A stretch of DNA of 17,087 nucleotides from Oscillibacter sp. UBA6647. Lineage in GTDB: Bacteria; Bacillota; Clostridia; Oscillospirales; Oscillospiraceae. Shown here piece by piece: positions 1 to 6,820 of the stretch. Each line of letters starts with the position of its first letter. Position 1 is the first letter of the stretch. A program made the translations under genes and the position numbers. The stretch spans positions 1 through 17,087 of the forward strand of contig DKLF01000108.1 of the NCBI GenBank assembly GCA_002455655.1, given 5' to 3'. The notes under the pieces are model-generated. The model was not told where the DNA came from. It ran no database searches and saw nothing but the letters and a program-made list of their open reading frames with translations.

Positions 1-211
1 CTCCAGAAAACTCCGCACTGACCAGCGCCCGCTTGCTGCCGGTGCGAATCAGGTCCCGAGAGGTTCTGCCCCCCAGCACCGCACCCATAGCGTCAATGAC
101 AATGGATTTGCCCGCGCCGGTTTCGCCGGTGAGGGCGTTGAAGCCCGGGCGGAACTGAATGTCCGCCTGCTCGATCACTGCGATATTTTCAATGTGCAGC
201 AGCTCCAGCAT
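1..211 (-). CDS. recN: DNA repair protein RecN, N-terminal fragment (cut by window edge)
   Basis: The first 70 residues of RecN, an SMC-like ATPase that acts at DNA double-strand breaks in recombinational repair. The translation starts MLELLHIENIAVIEQADI and carries the Walker A motif GETGAGKS at residues 29-36, followed by the typical VIDAMGAVLGGR stretch. Both fit the RecN N-terminus (family knowledge). The start ATG at 211-209 is preceded by a strong GGGGGAGG ribosome binding site. It lies 40 nt after argR with no visible terminator between, so it probably belongs to the same transcript. The argR-recN neighbourhood is the usual Firmicutes arrangement. The rest of the protein (coiled coils, Walker B) is outside the window. 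Confidence 0.95.
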   Translation of the reverse strand, partial: MLELLHIENIAVIEQADIQFRPGFNALTGETGAGKSIVIDAMGAVLGGRTSRDLIRTGSKRALVSAEFSG

Positions 212-251
212 GGCTTCCTCCCCCTTTTCTATTCTGTAATGATACTTCCCT

Positions 252-707
252 TTACACGTTGATCATTTCCTGAATTTCTTTGCAGAAGGTTTCTGCCGAA
301 GCGGTGTCCCTCATCACCAAAAACGCGGTGTCGTCCCCCGCCAGACTTCCCAGCATATAGCCCAAATCCATGTCGTCCAATGCGGCGCAGGCGGCACTTG
401 CCAGTCCCGGCATAGTTTTCACCACCACGATGTTTTGTGCGTTTTCAATACCCGTGATGCTCTCCCGGAAGATTGTGCGCAGCTTCTCTGCGAAATTCAG
501 ACGGGTTCGGTTTCCAGACACAGAATATTTATACACCCCGTGCCCCACTGGCTCCTTTATGAGGTGCATCTGCTTGATATCCCGGGAAATGGTGGCCTGC
601 GTGCTGGACACGCCTCGGGCCTGCAGCCGCTCCAAAAGCTGCTCCTGCGTCTCGATATCCTCCTGCCCGATGATCTCCAAAATCAGCATTTGCCGTTCAT
701 TTTTCAT
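252..707 (-). CDS. argR: Arginine repressor ArgR/AhrC
   Basis: A 151-residue transcription regulator of arginine biosynthesis and catabolism, matching the family's usual length of about 150. The N-terminal winged helix (about 1-65) contains SSTQATISRD at 34-43, the DNA recognition helix signature. The C-terminal hexamerisation and arginine-binding domain contains GDDT at 124-127, whose Asp pair contacts arginine in known ArgR structures. I chose ATG 707-705, preceded by GGGAGGA, over an upstream in-frame start at 749 because the longer version would reach 53 nt into nadK and adds non-homologous residues. The chosen start still overlaps the nadK end by 11 nt, suggesting coupling. Co-transcription with recN and tlyA is the standard order in Firmicutes. 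Confidence 0.95.
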   Translation of the reverse strand: MKNERQMLILEIIGQEDIETQEQLLERLQARGVSSTQATISRDIKQMHLIKEPVGHGVYKYSVSGNRTRLNFAEKLRTIFRESITGIENAQNIVVVKTMPGLASAACAALDDMDLGYMLGSLAGDDTAFLVMRDTASAETFCKEIQEMINV

Positions 708-1587
708 CTTCCTGTCCTCCCGGCAGCATTTTTCTTGCAAAGATTTCACAAAAACTTTTTTCGGTCAGCCGCACCAGCTTCAGCTCGTACTTGGACCGGC
801 GCACCTGCACCTCGTCTTCCGCATGGAGGGAAAACCCCCTGCTCTCGTCTACAAACAGATACACCGGTTTGCGTCCGTTTCGCTCTGTGCGGATGGACAG
901 TGTGTGTCCGGGCGAGAGAACATACGAAGAAAACCGCATATTATGCGTACAGATGGGGCAGACCACCATGGCCTCGGCCTCTGGCTCCACCACGGGGCCG
1001 CCGGCAGAGAGAGAATAAGCCGTAGACCCGGTGGGCGTGGCGATAATCACACCGTCTCCGGCAATGTCCGCCAGATGATGACCGTCAGACTCAATCCGCA
1101 GATGAATCACATGAGAGATAGGACCTTCCCGGATCACAGCGTCATTCAGCCCCAGATTCGTGTAGACAGATCGCCCGTTCCGCAGGACATTCACGTCCAG
1201 CATCATCCTGCTCTCCGTTTCAAAATCCCAGACTGCCAGCCGCCGCAGCATCTCCAGCTCGCCCAGCTCCAGCTCTGCGATGAAACCAAGACTCCCTGTG
1301 TTGACGCCCAGCACCGGCACCTTATTCAGCGCCGCCAATTTGGCAAGATGCAGAATCGTGCCGTCTCCGCCCAGCGTAATCAGCAGGTCCGCCGAGCGCA
1401 GCTCGTGGGTCAGCGGGCGCACCTCCAAATCCGCAAAGGAGGTTCCCTCCCGTTGGTCGCGGAAGGGCGAACACACCACCGTCCGGAAGCCGCACTCGTG
1501 CAAAATCGCCCGGGCAGCTTTTGTGGCGCTCATATCCCGATCCCGACTAGGATTGGGACAAAGAATAATCTTTTTGCCCTCTTTCAT
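697..1587 (-). CDS. nadK: NAD kinase
   Basis: Phosphorylates NAD to NADP using ATP or polyphosphate; cytosolic and normally essential. The 296 residues show the family hallmarks: GGDGT at 73-77, NTGSLGF at 96-102, the ND pair at 148-149, and a long glycine-rich block containing GDGVIIATPTGSTAYSLS at about 178-194 followed by GGPVV. The PICTHNMRFSS segment near 211-221 replaces the more common PICPHSLSNRP, a modest deviation. The start ATG overlaps the tlyA stop as ATGA, so the two are probably translationally coupled. In Clostridia nadK commonly sits between tlyA and argR, whereas B. subtilis lacks it at this position. Confidence 0.96.
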   Translation of the reverse strand: MKEGKKIILCPNPSRDRDMSATKAARAILHECGFRTVVCSPFRDQREGTSFADLEVRPLTHELRSADLLITLGGDGTILHLAKLAALNKVPVLGVNTGSLGFIAELELGELEMLRRLAVWDFETESRMMLDVNVLRNGRSVYTNLGLNDAVIREGPISHVIHLRIESDGHHLADIAGDGVIIATPTGSTAYSLSAGGPVVEPEAEAMVVCPICTHNMRFSSYVLSPGHTLSIRTERNGRKPVYLFVDESRGFSLHAEDEVQVRRSKYELKLVRLTEKSFCEIFARKMLPGGQEDEK

Positions 1588-2408
1588 GTCTCCGCGCCTC
1601 CCTTCTCCGGCAGGTCCGTGTGCGATTCCTCTACCAGCGCCCGCAAATCAAAGCCCGGCGCCTCTTCCGACGCACCGCAGCGCAAGAACCCCAGATACTC
1701 GATGTTGCCCTCAGGTCCTCGAATAGGAGAGTATGTCAATCCAGCCACTGTAAAGTCAGATTCCTTTGCATGGTCCAAAAAATGCTCCAGCACCTCGCGG
1801 TGTACTTCCGGGTCCCGGACCACGCCTTTTTTACCGACCTTTTCCCGGCCTGCCTCAAATTGCGGCTTCACGAGACACACCGCGCCGCCTTCCTGCTTCA
1901 AAAGTCCCCTCAGGGCGGGCAGAATCAGCTTCAGGGAGATAAAGCTCACGTCCACGCTGGCAAAATCCAGCTCGTCCGGTACCTGCTCGTGGGTGAGATA
2001 CCGGGCGTTTGTCCGTTCCAAACATACCACCCGCGGGTCGGACCGCAGCTTCCATGCAAGCTGACCGTAGCCCACATCCACGGCATAGACCTTCTTTGCT
2101 CCGTTTTGAAGCATACAATCGGTAAAGCCGCCGGTGGAGGCTCCGATGTCGCCGCAGATGCTCTCTTTCAAATCAATGGGAAACACGGACATGGCCTTTT
2201 CAAGCTTCAGCCCGCCCCGGCTCACATAGGCAAGACCGCCGCCTCGAACTTCGATTTCCTCGTCCACGGAATAGGCGGTTCCGGGCTTGTCCGCCCGCTG
2301 GCCCTTTACAAATACAAGACCACTCATGATAACAGCCTGCGCCTTTTGCCGACTTTCCAGCAAGCCCCGCTCCACCAGCAGCAGGTCAAGCCGTTTCTTT
2401 TCACTCAT
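1584..2408 (-). CDS. tlyA: TlyA family rRNA (cytidine-2'-O)-methyltransferase
   Basis: A 274-residue S4-FtsJ fusion. Residues about 5-65 form an S4 RNA-binding domain (RLDLLLVERGLLESR start). The Rossmann methyltransferase follows, with the SAM-binding loop DIGASTGGFTDCML at 87-100. Candidate catalytic residues of the FtsJ K-D-K-E type are K68, D153, K181 (in KPQFEAGRE) and E237. In mycobacteria TlyA 2'-O-methylates 16S and 23S rRNA and affects capreomycin response; the B. subtilis homologue is YqxC. Historical 'hemolysin' labels for this family are doubtful. ATG 2408 has a GGGGAGG site 7 nt upstream and lies 33 nt after dxs. It overlaps nadK by 4 nt. Confidence 0.93.
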   Translation of the reverse strand: MSEKKRLDLLLVERGLLESRQKAQAVIMSGLVFVKGQRADKPGTAYSVDEEIEVRGGGLAYVSRGGLKLEKAMSVFPIDLKESICGDIGASTGGFTDCMLQNGAKKVYAVDVGYGQLAWKLRSDPRVVCLERTNARYLTHEQVPDELDFASVDVSFISLKLILPALRGLLKQEGGAVCLVKPQFEAGREKVGKKGVVRDPEVHREVLEHFLDHAKESDFTVAGLTYSPIRGPEGNIEYLGFLRCGASEEAPGFDLRALVEESHTDLPEKGGAET

Positions 2409-2441
2409 GCTATGTCCTCCCCGCGAAATGACGCGGTGTCC

Positions 2442-4292
2442 TCAACGGATTCCCTCTAAAACGGCCTTAACAACGCCCTCTGCGTCCAAACCAAGACTGT
2501 GCCGCAGCTCTTCAACGGACCCCGCCGGAACAAAGCTGCGGCCAAGGTTTTTGAAAAGCATTCGCTTGGGTGCGCTGCCCCGGGCGGCAAGAATGCCGCC
2601 GACTCTTTGTCCTACGCAGCCGGAGCCGCAGCAGTCCTCCACCGCGAGAATGCATTCGCAGCCGGAGAGCGCGGCCGCCAAATCCTCGTAATCCAGCGGC
2701 GCAATGCGGTTCAGCTTCACCACACCGGCGCGAACCCCCTGCTTCTCCAGCAAATCAGCCGCGTCCAGCGCCTGATTCACCAGCACGCCATAGGTCAGGA
2801 TCGTCACGTCCTTCCCTTCCCGCAGCCGCACGGCGGCAGCTTCTCCGCCGTCCTCCCGGTAGCGGCCCTCGCCGCCTCTGGGATAGCGGACGGCCACCGG
2901 CCCTTGGCACTCTAAAACCGCGCTGCGCAGCATTTGCCGCAGCTCCGCAAAGCTGGCGGGGCAATACACTGTCATCCCCGGAACGGTGGGCAAAAATAGC
3001 GCGTCAAACGCGCCGTGGTGTGTTTCTCCGTCGTTCCCCACAAGGCCCGCCCGGTCCACCCCCAGCACCACATGAAGCCCCTCCAGCGCCACATCGTGGA
3101 GCAGCATGTCATAGCTCCGCTGCAAAAAGGTGGAATACACCGCGAATACGGGGATCATCCCCTGCGAGGCAAGGCCCCCGGCCATGGCCGCGCCGTGCCC
3201 CTCGGCAATGGCAACATCAAAAAACCGCTTTGGAAATTCCTTCTGAAAAAGGTCCAGCCCCGTTCCGTCCGCCATGGCGGCGGTGATGGCGCACACTCGT
3301 GGGTCCCGGGCGGCAAGGGAGACAAGGGTCTTTCCAAAAACAGAGGAAAAACTCTCTGTCTCCGGCTTTTTTAAAAGTCCGGTCGCCGCGTCGAACGGTC
3401 CGATGCCGTGGAACTTGCCTGGGTCCCGCTCCGCCGGTGCATAGCCCCGCCCCTTCTCCGTGTGTACGTGGACCACCACCGGACAGCGCAGCTCTCTGGC
3501 CCATTGGAGCATGTCGCACAGCCGGTCAATATCATGTCCGTTAATCGGTCCTAAGTAATTGAACCCCATGTCCTCAAACAGGGTACTGCCAGGCCACAGG
3601 GCTTTTTTCAAAGAGGTTTTCATCCGGTGATTAAAACGGTAAAGCCCGCTTTTCATGGGCTGTGCGCCAAACAGGCTTCGATACCACTTTTTAAAATGAT
3701 AATAGGCAGGCTTGCTTCGGATTTTTCCCAGATGCCTGCTCACCGCCCCCACGTTGGGGTTGATGGACATGCCGTTGTCATTTAAAATCACAATTAGCGG
3801 CTCTTTGGAAGCACCTGCATTGTTCAGCCCCTCATAGGCAAGTCCACCGGACAGCGCCCCATCCCCGATGAGGGCCAGAACGCTGTGGTCCTTCCCCTCC
3901 AATGTTCTGGCACGGGCCATTCCCAGCGCCACGGAGACGGAGTTGGAAGCGTGGCCCGCCACAAACGCGTCGTGCTCGCTCTCATAGGGCTTAGGGAAGC
4001 CCGACAGGCCGCCAAACTGCCGCAAAGAGCCAAACAGCTCTTTACGTCCCGTCAGCGCCTTGTGGACATAGCATTGGTGCCCCACATCAAACACCAGCCG
4101 GTCGCTGGCGGTGTCGAACACCCGATGGATTGCCACCGTCAGCTCCACCACGCCAAGATTGGAGGCCATGTGACCGCCGGTTTGGGAAACCTGCTCAATC
4201 AAAAACCGCCGGAGCTCGTCGCACAGCGTATCCAGCTCCCCGCGGCTCAGCGCTTTCACGTCCGCGGGAGAATTGATGGTTTCAAGAATCAT
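2442..4292 (-). CDS. dxs: 1-deoxy-D-xylulose-5-phosphate synthase
   Basis: Thiamine-diphosphate enzyme that condenses pyruvate and glyceraldehyde-3-phosphate into DXP, the first step of the MEP isoprenoid pathway. It is 616 residues, as expected for the family. Visible markers are SQTGGHMASNLGVVELT near 36-52 (substrate and TPP-contacting His), the TPP/Mg motif GDGALSGG at 143-150 running to NDN at 171-173, the catalytic-Glu segment AIAEGHGAAMAGG in the middle domain, and DRAGLVG followed by GETHHGAFD. I chose ATG 4292-4290 because the in-frame TTG at 4310 would add six residues and swallow the GAGAGA ribosome binding site. It supplies precursors to ispA upstream, so the cluster brackets isoprenoid synthesis on both sides of the OLE-oapA pair. 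Confidence 0.96.
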   Translation of the reverse strand: MILETINSPADVKALSRGELDTLCDELRRFLIEQVSQTGGHMASNLGVVELTVAIHRVFDTASDRLVFDVGHQCYVHKALTGRKELFGSLRQFGGLSGFPKPYESEHDAFVAGHASNSVSVALGMARARTLEGKDHSVLALIGDGALSGGLAYEGLNNAGASKEPLIVILNDNGMSINPNVGAVSRHLGKIRSKPAYYHFKKWYRSLFGAQPMKSGLYRFNHRMKTSLKKALWPGSTLFEDMGFNYLGPINGHDIDRLCDMLQWARELRCPVVVHVHTEKGRGYAPAERDPGKFHGIGPFDAATGLLKKPETESFSSVFGKTLVSLAARDPRVCAITAAMADGTGLDLFQKEFPKRFFDVAIAEGHGAAMAGGLASQGMIPVFAVYSTFLQRSYDMLLHDVALEGLHVVLGVDRAGLVGNDGETHHGAFDALFLPTVPGMTVYCPASFAELRQMLRSAVLECQGPVAVRYPRGGEGRYREDGGEAAAVRLREGKDVTILTYGVLVNQALDAADLLEKQGVRAGVVKLNRIAPLDYEDLAAALSGCECILAVEDCCGSGCVGQRVGGILAARGSAPKRMLFKNLGRSFVPAGSVEELRHSLGLDAEGVVKAVLEGIR

Positions 4293-4333
4293 AGGTGTCT
4301 CTCTTTTCAAAAATTACGGAGAACCCCCGCTCT

Positions 4334-4897
4334 TCATTTGGAAAAGCGATGGAATACGTGCAAAATCTTTCCCGCAAGGAACACCACGCGGGTGCTCTGA
4401 TTGATGGCCAGTGATTTGCCCAGCGCCTTCCCGCCGATGGTCAAGCCGGAAATAACCGCCGTGACCCCCGCGCCCAAAAGCACGCTGTGTACATCCAGTA
4501 GCATCTGAAGCCGAGCCACGATGACGGCGGCGGTGGTGCCGGAGACGATGCCGCAGATATCGCCCACCACGTCGTTGCAGAAGCTGCTGACGCGCCCGGC
4601 GTTGCGAAGGAGCATAATTGCCTCCGACGCACCCGGCTCTTTGTGGGCGGCCATGGAGTGAAAGGGTCGCTCGTCCGCAGCGGTGACGGCAACGCCGATA
4701 ATATCAAATAAAATGCCAAGTCCGATAAATCCCGCCAAAACCAAAAGCGCCGCCGCGATCCCCGCCCCGGTGAGCGCGCTTTCAGAAGCAAGGCTCAGCG
4801 CGGCGGACAGCGCCACGGCGATGAAAAATATCCGCAGTGCCCAGCGGTACTGCGGCAGCTCCGCGTCGTTTTTTCGTTTTCGTTTTGTTTTGCTCAA
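4334..4897 (-). CDS. oapA: OLE-associated protein A (OapA), DUF21-like membrane protein
   Basis: A 187-residue protein with a strongly basic N-terminus (SKTKRKRKN at 2-10) and about four hydrophobic helices (roughly 20-37, 43-70, 111-128, 138-155). The conserved core FDIIGVAVTAADERPFHSMA at 64-83, followed by SSFCNDVVGDICGIVSG near 104-120, resembles the DUF21 domain of CorB/CNNM-type Mg2+ transporters, so many databases would call it 'CorB-like'. It lacks the CBS and CorC domains of true CorB and follows an OLE RNA gene, which points to OapA, the membrane partner that binds OLE RNA in Bacillus halodurans. The start is TTG 4897-4895 with GGGGAGG 7 nt upstream. It lies 41 nt before dxs and is probably co-transcribed with it. 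Confidence 0.88.
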   Translation of the reverse strand: MSKTKRKRKNDAELPQYRWALRIFFIAVALSAALSLASESALTGAGIAAALLVLAGFIGLGILFDIIGVAVTAADERPFHSMAAHKEPGASEAIMLLRNAGRVSSFCNDVVGDICGIVSGTTAAVIVARLQMLLDVHSVLLGAGVTAVISGLTIGGKALGKSLAINQSTRVVFLAGKILHVFHRFSK

Positions 4898-4959
4898 TCT
4901 GTTGCCTCCCCGGGCACAGCGAAATTCCGCCGGAAGAGGCGGTTCGAATTTTCTAAATA

Positions 4960-4973
4960 CTAAGTCGGCGGCG
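4960..4973 (-). repeat. 3' arm of a long-range inverted repeat bracketing OLE RNA
   Basis: On the minus strand these bases can pair with 5593-5605 at the predicted 5' end of the OLE transcript: CTAAGCGGCGGCG against CGCCGCCGACTTAG, 13 base pairs with a single bulged A. The pairing would close the whole roughly 640-nt RNA into one domain and extend its structured part beyond the run of T residues at about 4977-4981. It is seen in the sequence; its use as a terminal stem is inferred. Confidence 0.6.
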
Positions 4974-4984
4974 GTGAAAAAAGT

Positions 4985-5606
4985 AAATCTTACGGCTTAG
5001 GTACGGGTTGGATTTCCCCGCAGCGCACCTCTCGTTGCCGATGGAGGCGGTTCCCCTTTCGGCGCTTCGTCGCGGCGTTGCCGTCCGCACGACCCGATTG
5101 CCACTTAGTCCGCACTGTAATCCTTTTTTCGCCCTTGCGACAGCCTAGATGATTTCCACCTCAGTCTGTGCGTCTTTTTAGCCTCTTTTGCAGACGGGGT
5201 TTCAAAAGGCAATAGCATCTTCCTCTCTGGCCAGAGCGGAGTCTGCCTGAATCCTCTATCCACCGCGCCCACGCAAGGCAGGCTACATCTGCACACAGCG
5301 TTACGGACGAAACCGCCCGATGCACCGCATTGCAGGTTCATAATCTGTTTCGTACGCGGGCCGGGTACCCACATGGGATTACGTCCGCGCACAAGAACAG
5401 GTCTCCACAGAAACAGGGTCGGGTTGACCATGCCATTGCTCATCGCCCTGAGTCCGCAAGCGTGAAATCACGCTTCCCCCCAGCATCCACCCAAAACTGG
5501 GCGTTTCAAGCAGACACCACGGGTTTCATCGATATGCCCTTCAGAGGATTTTTAGCCCCTCCTTGAAAGACGCAGTACTGACTAGGATACTGCGCCGCCG
5601 CTTAGC
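4985..5606 (-). ncRNA. ole: OLE RNA (ornate, large, extremophilic RNA)
   Basis: A roughly 620-nt non-coding RNA gene between ispA and oapA. Seen directly: a near-consensus promoter ending at 5613 places the 5' end near 5606. The interval has no credible protein gene. It holds many compact hairpins, including 5571-5577/5588-5594, 5458-5464/5469-5475 and 5500-5503/5508-5511, plus an 8-bp G-C-rich stem around GTGCGCGG and CCGCGTAC. Its ends can pair (5593-5605 with 4960-4973). Known of the family: OLE RNA is about 610 nt, lies next to isoprenoid genes (ispA, dxs) in Firmicutes, and is followed by oapA; it forms a membrane RNP with OapA and other proteins. The 3' boundary is uncertain, between about 4990 and 4959. 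Identification rests on context, size and sequence feel, not on a covariance-model search. Confidence 0.88.
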
Positions 5607-5612
5607 ATGCTT

Positions 5613-5641
5613 ATTATAGCACGTTCCTAATAAATATACAA
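5613..5641 (-). promoter_or_regulatory. Sigma-A promoter of OLE RNA
   Basis: On the minus strand TTGTAT (5641-5636) and TATAAT (5618-5613) are separated by exactly 17 nt, a perfect -10 box and a good -35 box in an AT-rich patch of an otherwise GC-rich sequence. The predicted start is near 5606. It would drive OLE RNA and, by read-through, oapA-dxs and downstream genes. Confidence 0.85.
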
Positions 5642-5654
5642 CGATTTTTGTATA
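5635..5654. repeat. Inverted repeat over the OLE -35 box
   Basis: TATACAA at 5635-5641 and TTGTATA at 5648-5654 are perfect inverted 7-mers around a 6-base centre. One arm contains the whole -35 hexamer of the OLE promoter. It could be a regulator operator, or a weak hairpin at the end of the ispA transcript; sequence alone does not decide. Confidence 0.5.
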
Positions 5655-5691
5655 TCCAAAGTGTGAATTTTTAGAACACCGGTTTGCTTTC

Positions 5692-6570
5692 TCAGCCAGT
5701 CCGCTCCGCCAGAGAGTCCGCCAGATCGTCCAAAAATTCATGCTCCGGAAGCCGCGCCAGCGCAGCCTTTGCCGCTGCGGTGCACATCCGCACCGCGTTT
5801 TCGCAGCCCTCCAGCCCCAGCACATCCACGTAGGTGGTCTTCCCGTCCGCTTTGTCGGAGCCAAGGGTTTTGCCGAGGCTTTGTTCGTCTCCCATCACGT
5901 CCAGCATGTCGTCCCGAATCTGAAACGCCACGCCCAGCTCCCGGGCATAGCTTCCAAGGGCCGCGCGCAGATCCTCCCCAGCGCCGGCGGCAGCGCAGCC
6001 CATCAGCGCCGCGCCCCGGAGCATGGCCCCAGTTTTCAGACTGTGGACCTCCAAAAGCTCCTCCCGGGTACGGGGGCTGTGCAGCGTGTCCAGCACCTGA
6101 CCGGCCACCATGCCGTCCGCCCCGGCTGCCTGTGCCAGAAGCAGTGCGCAGTCTGCCCGGCGAACCGCGCCAAGACCGGGAGCCGATAAAATCAAGCGGA
6201 ACGCCTCCGGCTGGAGAGCGTCTCCCGCCAGTACCGCCAGCGTCTCGCCGTAGACCTTGTGATTGGTGGGCTTGCCCCGACGCAGGTCATCGTCGTCCAT
6301 GCAGGGCAGGTCGTCGTGGATGAGAGAGTAGGTGTGTATCAGCTCCACCGCGCAGGCGGGGGGCAGCGCCAATTGCCAGTCCAGCCCGCACAGGCGGGCC
6401 GCTTCCAGTGCCAGCACGGGCCGCAGCCGCTTTCCCCCGGCAAGAAGGCTGTACCGCATGGCGTCGTACAAATCGACCCAGTGGGGCTTGTCCGAAAACA
6501 AACCCTCCAAGTAGTCCTCCACCGCCTGACGGTATTCTCCGTACCGCGCGTCAAACGCCGCCTTATCCAT
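5692..6570 (-). CDS. ispA: Polyprenyl (farnesyl/geranyl) diphosphate synthase
   Basis: A 292-residue trans-prenyltransferase that builds farnesyl diphosphate from IPP and DMAPP for undecaprenyl and quinone lipid synthesis. It has GGKRLRP at 45-51, the first aspartate-rich motif DDLPCMDDDD at 86-95 (the two-residue insertion typical of bacterial type II FPP synthases), KTGAML near 179-184, and the second motif DDMLD at 220-224. The YSLIH stretch just before the first motif matches E. coli IspA, which favours C15 as the product. I chose ATG 6570-6568, preceded by GGAGGA and overlapping xseB by 8 nt, over an upstream start at 6591 that would lie inside xseB. It is the last gene before the OLE promoter. 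Confidence 0.94.
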   Translation of the reverse strand: MDKAAFDARYGEYRQAVEDYLEGLFSDKPHWVDLYDAMRYSLLAGGKRLRPVLALEAARLCGLDWQLALPPACAVELIHTYSLIHDDLPCMDDDDLRRGKPTNHKVYGETLAVLAGDALQPEAFRLILSAPGLGAVRRADCALLLAQAAGADGMVAGQVLDTLHSPRTREELLEVHSLKTGAMLRGAALMGCAAAGAGEDLRAALGSYARELGVAFQIRDDMLDVMGDEQSLGKTLGSDKADGKTTYVDVLGLEGCENAVRMCTAAAKAALARLPEHEFLDDLADSLAERTG

Positions 6571-6820
6571 CCGATTCGTCCTCCGTGTCAAAGGGTAGCT
6601 CCACCGGCGCGCCGTCCGCGCCCTTCATCAGGCGCACCACTTTTTGCTCCGCTTCGTCCAGAAGCTTTCCGCAGGAGTGAATCAACCCCGTTCCCTCGTC
6701 GAACAGCGCAAGGGAGTCCGCCAGCTCCGCGTCTCCTTTTTCCATCCGGGCCACAATCTCCTCCAGACGTGCAATCTGCTGCTCAAAGGTCTGGGGTTCT
6801 TCTTTTTTCTTTCCAGCCAT
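6563..6820 (-). CDS. xseB: Exodeoxyribonuclease VII small subunit
   Basis: An 85-residue protein forming exonuclease VII with XseA, which degrades single-stranded DNA to oligonucleotides. TFEQQIARLEEIVARMEKGD near 11-30 followed by LADSLALFDEG is the signature of the family's coiled-coil core. The C-terminus is acidic (DTEDESDG). The junction with xseA reads GTGATG, with the xseA stop TGA inside it; I prefer ATG 6820 because AGGA lies at a better distance than for GTG 6823. Both starts differ by only one residue. Confidence 0.93.
   Translation of the reverse strand: MAGKKKEEPQTFEQQIARLEEIVARMEKGDAELADSLALFDEGTGLIHSCGKLLDEAEQKVVRLMKGADGAPVELPFDTEDESDG

Noticed and set aside
370..2064. Long plus-strand open frame of 564 codons
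   Set aside because: It runs antisense over argR, nadK and tlyA, all clear genes, and its product is compositionally odd. High GC gives long antisense frames.
4293..4333. Riboswitch or thiamine-diphosphate element before dxs
   Set aside because: Only 41 nt separate oapA and dxs, too short for a THI element, and no motif is visible.
5225..5236. 12-bp palindrome CTCTGGCCAGAG as a protein-binding operator
   Set aside because: It lies inside the OLE RNA, where RNA helices explain self-complementarity.
5105..5443. A 112-codon open frame on the minus strand between ispA and oapA
   Set aside because: It lies inside the OLE RNA, has no good ribosome binding site, and its translation is rich in Trp, Arg and Pro without domain character. 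It is best explained as a chance frame in a structured RNA.
4985..5606. RNase P RNA, tmRNA or a group II intron for the ispA-oapA gap
   Set aside because: The P4 signatures of RNase P, the tRNA-like ends of tmRNA and an intron domain V or reverse transcriptase frame were looked for by eye and not found. The gene context points to OLE instead.
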